Shown: piece by piece, positions 17,229-26,928 of the stretch
How the letters are laid out: every line of letters starts with the position of its first letter
How positions within the stretch are numbered: position 1 is the stretch's first letter
From: Agrobacterium cucumeris
GTDB taxonomy: Bacteria; Pseudomonadota; Alphaproteobacteria; Rhizobiales; Rhizobiaceae
NCBI RefSeq assembly: GCF_030036535.1
Contig: NZ_CP080388.1
Span: 372,001-436,000 of the forward strand
Length of the DNA stretch: 64,000 nucleotides
Direction of reading: 5' to 3'
Notes under the pieces: model-generated
Seen by the model: the letters and a program-made list of their open reading frames with translations, nothing else
What the model was told of the DNA's origin: nothing
Databases searched by the model: none
Program-made: the position numbers and the translations under genes

Positions 17229-18305
17229 ATGGCTTCAGTCAGCCTGCGCAAGCTGGATAAGAGTTACGGTGCCCTGCGCATCGTCAAGGGCATCGACCTT
17301 GAAATCAACGACGGTGAATTCGTGGTGTTCGTCGGCCCTTCCGGCTGCGGCAAATCCACGACGCTGCGTATGGTCGCGGGTCTGGAAAGCATCAGCGGCG
17401 GGGAGGTCATGATCGGTGACCGTGTCGTCAACAGGCTGCCGCCGCGCGAACGCGACATCGCCATGGTGTTTCAGGATTATGCGCTTTATCCGCACAAGAC
17501 CGTGCGCGAAAACATGGGTTTCAGCCTGAAGGTGCGCGGCGTGAGCGCTTCGCAGGCCAATGCCAGCATCGATGAGGCGGCAAAGATGCTCGGCATCGAG
17601 CATCTGCTCGACCGCCGGCCCGGCCAGCTTTCCGGCGGCCAGCGCCAGCGTGTGGCCATGGGCCGCGCCATTGTGCGCCGCCCGCAGGTCTTCCTGTTCG
17701 ACGAGCCGCTTTCCAACCTCGACGCCAAACTCCGCGGACAGGTGCGCACGGAAATCAAGCGCCTGCACCAGCAGCTTGGCACGACAATCATCTATGTCAC
17801 TCATGACCAGGTGGAGGCCATGACGCTGGCCGACCGCATCGTCATCCTGCGTGGCGGCGATATCGAGCAGGTCGGCACCCCGGACGAGGTCTATAACCGT
17901 CCGGAAAGCGTCTTTGTCGGCGGCTTCGTCGGTGCTCCCGCCATGAATTTCGCCCGCGCCAGGGTAAGTGGCGACCGGCTGACATTTTCCGACGGCAATT
18001 TCCTGCCGATGGCGGCCATCCGGCCAGCCCGCGAAACGGGCCTCGAAGGGCGCGACGTCATTGTCGGCATTCGCCCGGAACATTTCGGCCCCGCCGAGGG
18101 CTTCGACAGCCAGCTTGCAGTCAAGGTGCAGGTGGTGGAACCGCTGGGTTCCGATACGCTCGTCCATTTCAGCCTCGGCGATGCGGCGCTGACCGCCAGA
18201 ATGCCGCCGCAGCTTCGCCCGGCGCCGAACGAGGAGCTTAAGATCGGGCTCGATCCGTCCAAGGTCCATCTTTTCGACGCCGCGACGGAACGCTCCATTC
18301 ACTGA
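17229..18305 (+). CDS. smoE: SmoE, ATP-binding subunit of the sulfoquinovosyl glycerol importer
   Basis: 358 residues from ATG 17229 (GAGGAGG just upstream; an in-frame ATG at 17163 lacks a ribosome site). It is a MalK/UgpC-type CUT1 ATPase: Walker A GPSGCGKST (residues 36-44), Q-loop FQDYALYPHKTV, signature LSGGQRQRV, Walker B FLFDEPLSNLD, H-loop VTHDQ, then a C-terminal MOP/TOBE-like regulatory domain (about residues 240-358) with IVGIRPEHFGP. It energises the SmoF-SmoGH sugar importer at the inner membrane. First gene of smoEFGHI. Confidence 0.9.
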   Translation: MASVSLRKLDKSYGALRIVKGIDLEINDGEFVVFVGPSGCGKSTTLRMVAGLESISGGEVMIGDRVVNRLPPRERDIAMVFQDYALYPHKTVRENMGFSLKVRGVSASQANASIDEAAKMLGIEHLLDRRPGQLSGGQRQRVAMGRAIVRRPQVFLFDEPLSNLDAKLRGQVRTEIKRLHQQLGTTIIYVTHDQVEAMTLADRIVILRGGDIEQVGTPDEVYNRPESVFVGGFVGAPAMNFARARVSGDRLTFSDGNFLPMAAIRPARETGLEGRDVIVGIRPEHFGPAEGFDSQLAVKVQVVEPLGSDTLVHFSLGDAALTARMPPQLRPAPNEELKIGLDPSKVHLFDAATERSIH

Positions 18306-18345
18306 TTGCCGGGCGTGGAAACGCTGCGGCCAACGGGTTTAATAA

Positions 18346-19593
<1,248 letters not shown>

Positions 19594-19719
19594 GCTTCAA
19601 GGCCGGAAAGCGGCGTGGTTTCATGCCCTTTCCGGCTGCTTCGACGGACAGGAATAAACGCGCCCGGGCGGTGCGATAAACGGGCCGGGTATGAACCGGT
19701 CCGATCGGGAGACGATGAC

Positions 19720-20679
19720 GTGAATCCAGTTGCGGGAGTGGCAGGTGTGACAATGCCGGAAAGAACCATGGTCCGGGTGGACGAAAAGCAGCTGCCGCGC
19801 TGGACGCGGTGGCTCGATCTCGGCGACCGGTCGCTTGCCGTGCTTCTGCTGGCGCCTGCTGCCATTCTTCTGTCGCTGATCATCGTCTATCCGGTGGCGC
19901 GGCTCGTTTATACCTCGTTTTTCAGCCTGTCGCTGACATCGGGCCTGCCGGCGGAATTCATCGGCTTTGAAAACTACACGGCGATGTTCGACGATCCGAT
20001 CTTCTGGGAAACGACCTGGAACACGGTTCTGATAACGCTGATTACCGTGCCCGGCGCCCTGTTCATGGGCCTTGGCCTCGCGCTGCTCGCCAACCTGCCC
20101 TTTTCCATGCAATGGCCGATGCGGCTGTCGCTGCTCATCCCCTGGGCGCTGCCGCTCTCTTTTGCCGGCCTGATCTTTGCGTGGTTCTTCCACTACGAGT
20201 ATGGCGTGGTCAATGATGTGCTGAACCGGCTGGGCTTTGAAGGCGTCATCTGGTTCAACTCCCCCAACTGGGCGTTTGCGGCCATCTGCCTGACGATCAT
20301 CTGGAAGACATCCTCTTTCATGGCGCTGATGATCCTTGCCGGCCTGCAGACCATTCCGCGCTCGCTCTATGAGGCGGCGGATGTGGATGGCGCCGGCAAA
20401 ATCCGGCAGTTCTTCGAAATCACCCTGCCGCTGCTCAAGCCCTCGATCGTCGTCGCCCTCATCTTCCGCACGATCACGGCGCTGCAGACCTTTGATATTC
20501 CTTACATGATGACCGGCGGTGGCCCCGGCACATCCACCACGACGCTTGCCATGTACATTCACCAGAACACCGTTTCCTTCCTCGATCTCGGTTACGGTTC
20601 GGCGCTCGCTGTCATGATGTTTGCGCTCTCCATGTGCGTCACCGCCGTTTATCTCCGCATCATCAGGACGAAGGACTGA
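19720..20679 (+). CDS. smoG: SmoG, ABC importer permease
   Basis: 319 residues if translation begins at GTG 19720, which has CGGGAGA seven bases upstream; ATG 19753 is the alternative. It is a MalF/UgpA-type permease with about six membrane helices (first near LAVLLLAPAAILLSLIIVYPVA) and the EAA loop 'YEAADVDGAGKIRQFFEITLPLLKPS', which contacts SmoE. It pairs with SmoH to form the transmembrane path for SQ-glycerol. A 126-bp GC-rich gap after smoF precedes it, with no strong terminator seen. Four bases separate its stop from smoH. Confidence 0.87.
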   Translation: MNPVAGVAGVTMPERTMVRVDEKQLPRWTRWLDLGDRSLAVLLLAPAAILLSLIIVYPVARLVYTSFFSLSLTSGLPAEFIGFENYTAMFDDPIFWETTWNTVLITLITVPGALFMGLGLALLANLPFSMQWPMRLSLLIPWALPLSFAGLIFAWFFHYEYGVVNDVLNRLGFEGVIWFNSPNWAFAAICLTIIWKTSSFMALMILAGLQTIPRSLYEAADVDGAGKIRQFFEITLPLLKPSIVVALIFRTITALQTFDIPYMMTGGGPGTSTTTLAMYIHQNTVSFLDLGYGSALAVMMFALSMCVTAVYLRIIRTKD

Positions 20680-20683
20680 TCCC

Positions 20684-21538
20684 ATGAGCACCGTTGCAAA
20701 TTCCGGTCTGTCCTCGTTCTTCTCCGGCAAGCCGCTGCGCTTCATCGCGGCCTCCATCCTTTTGGTCAACGGCCTGTTTCCGGCAATCTGGATCCTCTTC
20801 ACCTCGCTGAAGACCGAAGCGGAACTGACGGCGAAGCCGATCACCTGGTTTCCGCACGCGCCGACGCTGGCCAACTACATGCAGGCCTTTTCCGATCAGC
20901 CGCTGCACCTCTTCCTGTTCAACAGCTTCATGGTGGCGCTGCTTTCGACCGCACTCACCATCCTGATTTCGGTGCTGGCGGCTTACGCGCTGGCGCGGCT
21001 CAACCTAAAATACCGGGCGCTGATCCTCTCGCTCATCATCGCCGTTTCCACCTTTCCGCTGGTAACGCTGCTGGTGCCGCTGTTCGAAATCATGCGGGCG
21101 CTGAACCTGCTCAACAGCTGGACGGCGCTTATCCTGCCCTACACCGTGCTTTCGCTGCCGGTCTGCACGTTGATGCTGGTCTCCTTCTTCGAAAGCATTC
21201 CGCGCGATCTCGAAAACGCCGCCATGATCGATGGCTGCACTCGCATCGGCGCGCTGTTCAAGGTGGTCGTGCCGCTCTGCGCACCGGGCGTTTTCACCGC
21301 CGGTATTCTCGCCTTCGTTAATGCCTGGGATGAATTCCTGCTGGCGCTTTCCTTCAATTCCAATCCGGCCCTTCGCACCCTGCCCGTCGGCATCCAGCTT
21401 TATCAGGGTGAATTCGCCTTCCCCTGGCCGGTCATTTCGGCGGCGCTGGTGGTTGGCATCGTGCCGGTCGCCATCCTGATCGTCATCTTTCAGGAACGGG
21501 TTGTCTCCGGCCTCACCGCCGGCGGTCTCAAGGGCTAA
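20684..21538 (+). CDS. smoH: SmoH, ABC importer permease
   Basis: 284 residues, a MalG/UgpE-type permease starting MSTVANSGLSSFFSG at ATG 20684, four bases after smoG. Helices begin at RFIAASILLVNGLFPAIWILF. The EAA loop is at 'LENAAMIDGCTRIGALFKVVVPLCAPG'. The conserved AFVNAWDEFLLAL and the C-terminal helix before ERVVSGLTAGGLKG are typical of this partner. It acts with SmoG, SmoE and SmoF to bring sulfoquinovosyl glycerol into the cytosol, where SmoI cleaves it. Confidence 0.88.
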   Translation: MSTVANSGLSSFFSGKPLRFIAASILLVNGLFPAIWILFTSLKTEAELTAKPITWFPHAPTLANYMQAFSDQPLHLFLFNSFMVALLSTALTILISVLAAYALARLNLKYRALILSLIIAVSTFPLVTLLVPLFEIMRALNLLNSWTALILPYTVLSLPVCTLMLVSFFESIPRDLENAAMIDGCTRIGALFKVVVPLCAPGVFTAGILAFVNAWDEFLLALSFNSNPALRTLPVGIQLYQGEFAFPWPVISAALVVGIVPVAILIVIFQERVVSGLTAGGLKG

Positions 21539-21550
21539 ACAGGTACAGTC

Positions 21551-23542
21551 ATGCATTTCGAAAAGACCAAAGACGGCTTCACGCTCGCAATCGGCGGCCG
21601 CACCATCCTGTCCCATTCGCCAGACAACCCCGCCTTCTTCGCCGGTTCTGGCCGCGAGCGGATGGATATGTATCGCGGCAATTTCGACATAGAGGATTAT
21701 GTCATCGAGCGGATCGCCCTGCGCCACGCCGAGTTGAATGGCGACAGCGTTACGCTTTCCTCCGCACCAGGACAGGCACCTCACCTCCGCCTGACGCTCG
21801 ACGGCAACGCCATCAGGCTGACGGCGCTGGATGAAACCATCAACCGCCTGTGGCTGCGCATCGTTGCGGAAACGGACGAGCACGTCTGGGGCGGCGGCGA
21901 GCAGATGTCCTATTTCGACATGCGCGGCCGGTGTTTTCCGCTCTGGACTTCTGAACCCGGCGTCGGCCGCGACAAGACCTCGGAGATCACCTTCAAGGCC
22001 GATGTGAGCGGCAAGGCGGGCGGTGATTATTACAACACCAACTACCCGCAGCCGACGTATCTCTCGTCGCGCAAATTCGCCCTGCATGTGGAAACGAGCG
22101 CCTATTCGGTGTTCGATTTTCGCAACGGCGATTTCCACGAAATCGAAATATGGGCGATCCCGGAAAAGATCGAGTTCTTCGCGGGCGATGCCTTCACCGA
22201 TATCGTCTCCGCCCTGTCGCTGCGGTTCGGACGCCAGCCGGAACTGCCGGAATGGGTCTATAACGGCGCGATCATCGGATTAAAGGACGGCGTCAACTCC
22301 TTTGCTCGATTGGAGAAAATCCGTGCGGCCGGAACGAAGGTTTCCGGCCTCTGGTGCGAGGACTGGGTGGGCCTGCGCCAAACATCTTTCGGCGCGCGTC
22401 TCTTCTGGGACTGGCAGGCCAATGACACCCGCTACCCGCATCTGCGCCAGAAGATCGCCGAGCTGGCCGATCACGACATTCGTTTCCTGGGCTATGTGAA
22501 CCCCTATCTCTGCGTTGACGGCCGGCTATTCCCGGTCGCCGAGGAAGCCGGTTATTTCGCAACTGGCGCAGACGGCAAGACGGCGCTGGTGGATTTCGGC
22601 GAATTCGACTGCGGCGTCGTCGATTTCACCAATCCGGCCGCCGCCGACTGGTTTGCCGAAGAGATCATCGGCAAAAACATGCTGGATTTCGGCCTTTCCG
22701 GCTGGATGGCCGATTTTGGCGAATATCTGCCGATCGACATCAACCTTTCCAACGGTGTCGATGCCAAGCTGATGCACAATGCCTGGCCCACCCTCTGGGC
22801 CGAGGTTAACGCGAAGGCCGTCGAAAGCCGGGGCAAGACGGGTGAAGCGCTGTTTTTCATGCGCGCCGGCTTCACCGGCGTGCAGGCCCATTGCCCGCTG
22901 ATCTGGGGCGGCGACCAGTCCGTCGATTTCTCCCGCCACGACGGGCTTGTCACCGTCATCTGCGGCGCGCTCTCCTCCGGCCTGATGGGCAACGCCTATC
23001 ACCATTCCGACATCGGTGGATACACCAGCCTGTTTGGCAATGTCCGGACAGCGGAACTCATCATGCGGTGGACGGAGATGGCCGCCTTCACGCCTGTCAT
23101 GCGCACCCATGAGGGCAACCGCCCGCGCGACAATCTCCAGATCGATCAGGACGAAACGGTTCTCGCCCATTTCGCTCGCATGACGGCAATTTACGTCGCG
23201 CTCGCCCCCTATCTTAAATCGCTTTCCGCAGAGGCGGCCGAGACAGGTCTGCCGGTGCAACGCCCGCTTTTCCTGCATTTCGAGGATGACCGGCAAACCT
23301 ACGCCATTCAGGACAGTTATCTCTATGGAGCCGACGTGCTGGTTGCGCCGGTCTGGAAAGCGGGCGAAACGCAGCGCACGCTTTATCTTCCGGGCAATGG
23401 CGAATGGGTGCACCTGTGGAGCAGCGCGCGCCATCCCGGCGGGCGCGAAGTCACCATCGAAGCGCCGCTCGGCCAGCCGGCGGTTTTCTATCGTGCCGAT
23501 AGCCGACATATCGCCCTGTTTGAACAGCTTCGCAGCATCTGA
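21551..23542 (+). CDS. smoI: SmoI, sulfoquinovosidase (GH31)
   Basis: 663 residues, glycoside hydrolase family 31. The nucleophile Asp388 lies in WMADFGEYLP and the acid/base Asp455 in WGGDQSVDFSR. The sulfonate-recognition loop carries Arg283 and Trp286 in ARLFWDW, equivalent to the R-x-x-W pair known from E. coli YihQ and the Agrobacterium sulfoquinovosidase, and the numbering agrees with the latter as I recall it. It hydrolyses alpha-sulfoquinovosyl glycerol to sulfoquinovose and glycerol, feeding SmoC. It closes the smoEFGHI operon. These residues distinguish it from alpha-glucosidases and alpha-xylosidases of the same family. Confidence 0.95.
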   Translation: MHFEKTKDGFTLAIGGRTILSHSPDNPAFFAGSGRERMDMYRGNFDIEDYVIERIALRHAELNGDSVTLSSAPGQAPHLRLTLDGNAIRLTALDETINRLWLRIVAETDEHVWGGGEQMSYFDMRGRCFPLWTSEPGVGRDKTSEITFKADVSGKAGGDYYNTNYPQPTYLSSRKFALHVETSAYSVFDFRNGDFHEIEIWAIPEKIEFFAGDAFTDIVSALSLRFGRQPELPEWVYNGAIIGLKDGVNSFARLEKIRAAGTKVSGLWCEDWVGLRQTSFGARLFWDWQANDTRYPHLRQKIAELADHDIRFLGYVNPYLCVDGRLFPVAEEAGYFATGADGKTALVDFGEFDCGVVDFTNPAAADWFAEEIIGKNMLDFGLSGWMADFGEYLPIDINLSNGVDAKLMHNAWPTLWAEVNAKAVESRGKTGEALFFMRAGFTGVQAHCPLIWGGDQSVDFSRHDGLVTVICGALSSGLMGNAYHHSDIGGYTSLFGNVRTAELIMRWTEMAAFTPVMRTHEGNRPRDNLQIDQDETVLAHFARMTAIYVALAPYLKSLSAEAAETGLPVQRPLFLHFEDDRQTYAIQDSYLYGADVLVAPVWKAGETQRTLYLPGNGEWVHLWSSARHPGGREVTIEAPLGQPAVFYRADSRHIALFEQLRSI

Positions 23543-23565
23543 GCCGTTGACAGCCAGCTAAAAAA

Positions 23566-23677
23566 GCGACAGTTTCCGACGCATTCCGAGGGGAGCACCG
23601 AACGGTGCTGAGATGGCGATGAGCCGGACCCTTGAACCTGATCCGGGTCATGCCGGCGTAGGAACGGAAACTGTCGC
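23566..23677 (+). ncRNA. TPP riboswitch (THI element) controlling the thiamin operon
   Basis: All THI-box landmarks are present: GGGGAGC near 23589, GCTGAGAT at 23607-23614, ACCCTTGAACCTGATCCGGG around 23628-23646 and TGCCGGCGTAGG at 23651-23662. The closing P1 stem is unusually long and perfect: GCGACAGTTTCCG (23566-23578) with CGGAAACTGTCGC (23665-23677). It lies 24 bp after smoI and about 130 bp before the permease gene, so thiamin pyrophosphate should shut off the downstream operon. I see no clear terminator hairpin with a T-run, so control may act on translation. Confidence 0.95.
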
Positions 23678-23809
23678 ACCCTTCAGGCGCTGCCCTTTCT
23701 CTTCTCCGCTTGGCCATGATCTCCGTGATTGTCACATCTGGAGACTGAATGATGATGCTGAAACCTTCTGTCCTTCGCACATGGTGCGTTTGCGTCTGAG
23801 GTCCGGCTC

Positions 23810-24595
23810 ATGCGTGCCACCCATGCATTGAACGGTATCGGTCTCCTGCTGCTTCTGTGGCAGGCAGGCACTTGGCTGTTTGCGCCGCCGCGCTATATCC
23901 TGCCGTCGCCCGCCGATGTCGCCGCCGCCTTCTGGCGTCAGCCCGGCTTCCTGTTCGGCCAGGCCATGGTAACGCTTGGCGAAATGGCGCTCGGGCTAGC
24001 GGCCGGTGTTACGGCGGGCATTCTCGTCGCGTTTACGATCGCCGCCATCCCGCGTCTTGGCCGCCTCGTCTGGCCCATGGTTCTGGTGCTGCAGGCCTTC
24101 CCGGTCTTCGTGCTCGCCCCCATTCTCGTGCTCTGGTTCGGTTTCGGCATGGCCTCGAAAGTGGTGATGACGGCGATCATCATCTTCTTCCCCGTCGCCT
24201 CCTCCTTCACCGATGGCCTTAACCGCACGGATCGCGCCATTCTCGACGCCGCCTCGCTGACGGAAGCAAGCCACTGGCAGATCCTCACCCGGCTGCGCGT
24301 GCCGCTGGCGCTGCCATCGCTTATTTCCGGGCTGAGGGTCGCCGCACCACTCGCCCCGCTGGGCGCCGTCATCGGCGAATGGGTGGGTGCTTCGGCCGGG
24401 CTCGGTTTCGTCATGATCCAGTCAAATGCCCGCATGCAGACCGACACGATGTTTGCCGCCATGGCCATTCTTGCCGTCATGGCGGTGCTGCTGCGGCTCA
24501 TCGTCGACCGGGCGACCGCCAATCTGGCCCCCTGGGCCAAGGAAACAGAACATACCATTCCTCTCAGATATTTACGGAGACTTTCGGCACCATGA
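23810..24595 (+). CDS. thiX: Thiamin-precursor ABC transporter permease (ThiX-like)
   Basis: 261 residues, a BPD-type permease of the NMT1/SsuC class with about six helices (LNGIGLLLLLWQAGTWLF, then VLVLQAFPVFVLAPILVLWFG). Its EAA loop (ILDAASLTEASHWQILTRLRVPLALPS) would contact an ATPase. GAGG stands eight bases before ATG 23810. It is the first gene after the TPP riboswitch and is coupled by ATGA to thiY. It should import the pyrimidine precursor bound by ThiY. The matching ATPase (ThiZ) is not in this operon, so an ATPase encoded elsewhere must serve it. The symbol follows the ThiXYZ naming and is by context. Confidence 0.8.
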   Translation: MRATHALNGIGLLLLLWQAGTWLFAPPRYILPSPADVAAAFWRQPGFLFGQAMVTLGEMALGLAAGVTAGILVAFTIAAIPRLGRLVWPMVLVLQAFPVFVLAPILVLWFGFGMASKVVMTAIIIFFPVASSFTDGLNRTDRAILDAASLTEASHWQILTRLRVPLALPSLISGLRVAAPLAPLGAVIGEWVGASAGLGFVMIQSNARMQTDTMFAAMAILAVMAVLLRLIVDRATANLAPWAKETEHTIPLRYLRRLSAP

Positions 24596-25542
24596 AACGA
24601 ACGCTTCTTTCCCTCGTCGTCGCGGCAGCAGGCGCATTTGCCCCCATGCAATCACAGGCGGCCGACAAGCTTACCGTATTGCTCGAATGGTTCGTGAACC
24701 CCGATCATGCGCCGATGGTGATCGCCAGGGAACGTGGCCTGTTTGCCGACGCCGGGCTGGAGGTGGAACTGGTGCCGCCGGCCGACCCTTCCGCCGTGCC
24801 GCGTCTCGTCTCGGCAAAGCAGGCCGATATCGGCGTGCATTACCAGCCGAACCTCTATCTCGATCACGATGCCGGCCTGCCGCTCGTGCGTTTCGGCACA
24901 CTGGTGGAAACTCCGCTGAACACCGTCACGGTTCTCGCGGATGGGCCGATCAAGAGCCTGAAGGACCTGAAGGGCAAGAAGGTCGGTTTTTCCGTTTCCG
25001 GTTTTGAAGATGCGATGCTTAAGCGCATGCTGGAAAAGGACGGCCTGACGAAGGATAATGTCGAACTCATCAACGTCAATTTCTCGCTCTCGCCGTCGCT
25101 GATCGCCGGCAAGGTGGATGCAACGCTCGGCGGTTTCCGCAATTTCGAACTGACGCAGATGAAGCTCGAGGGGCACGAGGGCCGTTCCTTCTTCCCGGAA
25201 GAACATGGTGTGCCGGCCTATGACGAGCTGATCTTCGTCACCCATCGCGATCTCGCAAAAGACAACCGCCTGCCGCGTTTCCTCTCTGCCGTGGAGCAGG
25301 CCGCGATCTTCATCACCAATCACCCGCAGGACTCCTGGCAGCTTTTCATCAAAGCCTATCCGAACCTTGACGATGCGCTGAACAAGCAGGCCTTCTTCGA
25401 CACGCTACCGCGTTTCGCCAAACGTCCCGCCGCTCTCGACCGCGCGCGCTACGACCGCTTCGGCGCCTTCATGCAGGAGATGCAGCTGATCAAGCAGGCA
25501 CCGAAGGCAGACGATATCGCCGTGGAGCTGCAGCAGCCATGA
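24592..25542 (+). CDS. thiY: ThiY-like periplasmic pyrimidine-precursor binding protein
   Basis: 316 residues with a signal peptide ending at SQAADKL. NMT1/THI5-like fold: LEWFVNPDHAPMVIARERG at the start of the mature protein and SAKQADIGVHYQPNLYLDHD, similar to the pyrimidine-binding pocket of ThiY and yeast Thi5, then VGFSVSGFEDAML. ThiY proteins bind N-formyl-4-amino-5-aminomethyl-2-methylpyrimidine, a thiamin breakdown product, for salvage. It starts at an ATGA overlap with the permease and ends at an ATGA overlap with thiM. Location behind a TPP riboswitch supports this ligand class over the related sulfonate or taurine binders. Confidence 0.86.
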   Translation: MKRTLLSLVVAAAGAFAPMQSQAADKLTVLLEWFVNPDHAPMVIARERGLFADAGLEVELVPPADPSAVPRLVSAKQADIGVHYQPNLYLDHDAGLPLVRFGTLVETPLNTVTVLADGPIKSLKDLKGKKVGFSVSGFEDAMLKRMLEKDGLTKDNVELINVNFSLSPSLIAGKVDATLGGFRNFELTQMKLEGHEGRSFFPEEHGVPAYDELIFVTHRDLAKDNRLPRFLSAVEQAAIFITNHPQDSWQLFIKAYPNLDDALNKQAFFDTLPRFAKRPAALDRARYDRFGAFMQEMQLIKQAPKADDIAVELQQP

Positions 25543-26279
25543 CGACGAATTTCCCGACAGCGGCAAAAGCCGCCGAGATTCTGGAGCGGGTGCGCAAGAC
25601 GCGCCCGCGCGTACACTGCCTGATGAACACCGTGGTGCAGAAATTCACCGCCGACGGCATCACCGTCGTCGGCGGCATTCCCTCGATGACCACCTCGCTC
25701 GAGGAAATCGAGAGCTTCGTCACCAAGGCGGATGCATTGACCGTCAATCTCGGCACGCTGGATGCCGAGCGGCGCAAGGTCATCCGGCTGGCGATCGAGA
25801 TCGCCAATGCATCCGGCAAGCCGTGGATCGTCGACCCCGTCCATTGCGATTATTCGCCATCCCGTCTGGAGTTTGCCCGCGAACTCATCGCACTTTCCCC
25901 GACGATCGTGCGCGGTAACCGCGCCGAAATGAGCCTGATCGGCGATGTGCCCGACGCGGTGCGGATCGAAACAGGGCCGGTCGATCATCTCCGCGACACG
26001 ACCCGTGGCGTCAGGATCGTCAACGGTCATCCATGGATGGCAAAGGTCACCGGCACCGGTTGCCTCTCGGGCGGCATCATCGCCGCTTTCATGGCCGTGG
26101 AGAAAGATGCGCTGGCGGCGGCGTCCTCCGCCCTTGCCGTGACAGGGGTTTCCGCCGAGTTAGCTGCGAAACAGGCCAGAGGCCCCGGCACCTTCGAACC
26201 GGCATTTCTGGATGCGCTTTCCGAAATTTCAGGGGAAGACATCATCAACCACGCGAGGATAGAGCATGAACAAGGTTGA
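25539..26279 (+). CDS. thiM: Hydroxyethylthiazole kinase ThiM
   Basis: 246 residues, ThiM family of the ribokinase superfamily. It phosphorylates 4-methyl-5-(2-hydroxyethyl)thiazole for salvage. Visible: VHCLMNTVVQKFTADGI near the N-terminus, where typical ThiM proteins have an N-x-V-x-x-x-x-x-A-N pattern; NLGTLDAERRKV; PWIVDPVHCDYS; NRAEM; and the anion hole/catalytic segment VTGTGCLSGG with its Cys. The N-terminal substrate motif departs from the consensus (no 'SPVM' but GGIPSMT), so substrate range could differ. Coupled to thiY by ATGA; its last 14 bases overlap thiE. Confidence 0.87.
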   Translation: MTTNFPTAAKAAEILERVRKTRPRVHCLMNTVVQKFTADGITVVGGIPSMTTSLEEIESFVTKADALTVNLGTLDAERRKVIRLAIEIANASGKPWIVDPVHCDYSPSRLEFARELIALSPTIVRGNRAEMSLIGDVPDAVRIETGPVDHLRDTTRGVRIVNGHPWMAKVTGTGCLSGGIIAAFMAVEKDALAAASSALAVTGVSAELAAKQARGPGTFEPAFLDALSEISGEDIINHARIEHEQG

Positions 26280-26928
26280 TTACCGCCTCAACGCATTGGT
26301 CGATGCCAGTCTTGCCGATGTCGCGCCCTTACCCGAGCTTGCTTTGGCGGCCGCACTCAACGGTGCGACCATTCTGCAATATCGTGACAAGCACGGCTCG
26401 ACGCGGGAGATGATCGACAACGCCCGCGCCATTCATGAGGCCATCGCCGGCACCGGTGTCCCGCTTGTTATCAACGACCGCGTCGATGTGGCGCTCGCCT
26501 CCGGCGCTGATGGCGTGCATCTCGGTGCCGATGACATGGATGCGAAGACCGCACGGCGCATTCTCGGCGAAAAGGCGATCATCGGCCTCACCGTCAAGAA
26601 CCGCGCCGATGCCGAGCGAGCGGCCTCCATGCCTGCCGATTACGCCTGCATTGGCGGCGTGTTCGAAACGGTTTCCAAGGTGAACCCGGACAAGCCGGTC
26701 GGTATCGATGGTTTTGCGACGCTTCGCGCCCTGCTGCGCGAATGGCGGCCGGATATGCCTGTCGGCGCCATCGCCGGTATCGACCTTGCCCGTGTACCGT
26801 CAATCATCGCCGCCGGCGCGGATGGTGTCGCGGTTATTTCCGCCATCTTCCGGGCAGGCGATATTGCCAGCGCAACCAAGGGCTTCCGCTCTGCAATTGA
26901 CGCGGCGCTGAAAGCGAGACAGCCATGA
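26266..26928 (+). CDS. thiE: Thiamin-phosphate synthase ThiE
   Basis: 220 residues, a TIM-barrel that joins hydroxymethylpyrimidine diphosphate and thiazole phosphate to give thiamin monophosphate. Motifs: ILQYRDKHGSTREM (usual QLR.K replaced by QYRDK), PLVINDRVDVALASGADGVHLGADDM, which carries the pyrimidine and Mg2+ residues, IGLTVKN, and IAGIDLARVPSIIAAGADGVAVISAIF for phosphate binding. The 14-bp overlap with thiM and the ATGA overlap with thiD mark a tightly coupled operon under the TPP riboswitch. Confidence 0.92.
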   Translation: MNKVDYRLNALVDASLADVAPLPELALAAALNGATILQYRDKHGSTREMIDNARAIHEAIAGTGVPLVINDRVDVALASGADGVHLGADDMDAKTARRILGEKAIIGLTVKNRADAERAASMPADYACIGGVFETVSKVNPDKPVGIDGFATLRALLREWRPDMPVGAIAGIDLARVPSIIAAGADGVAVISAIFRAGDIASATKGFRSAIDAALKARQP

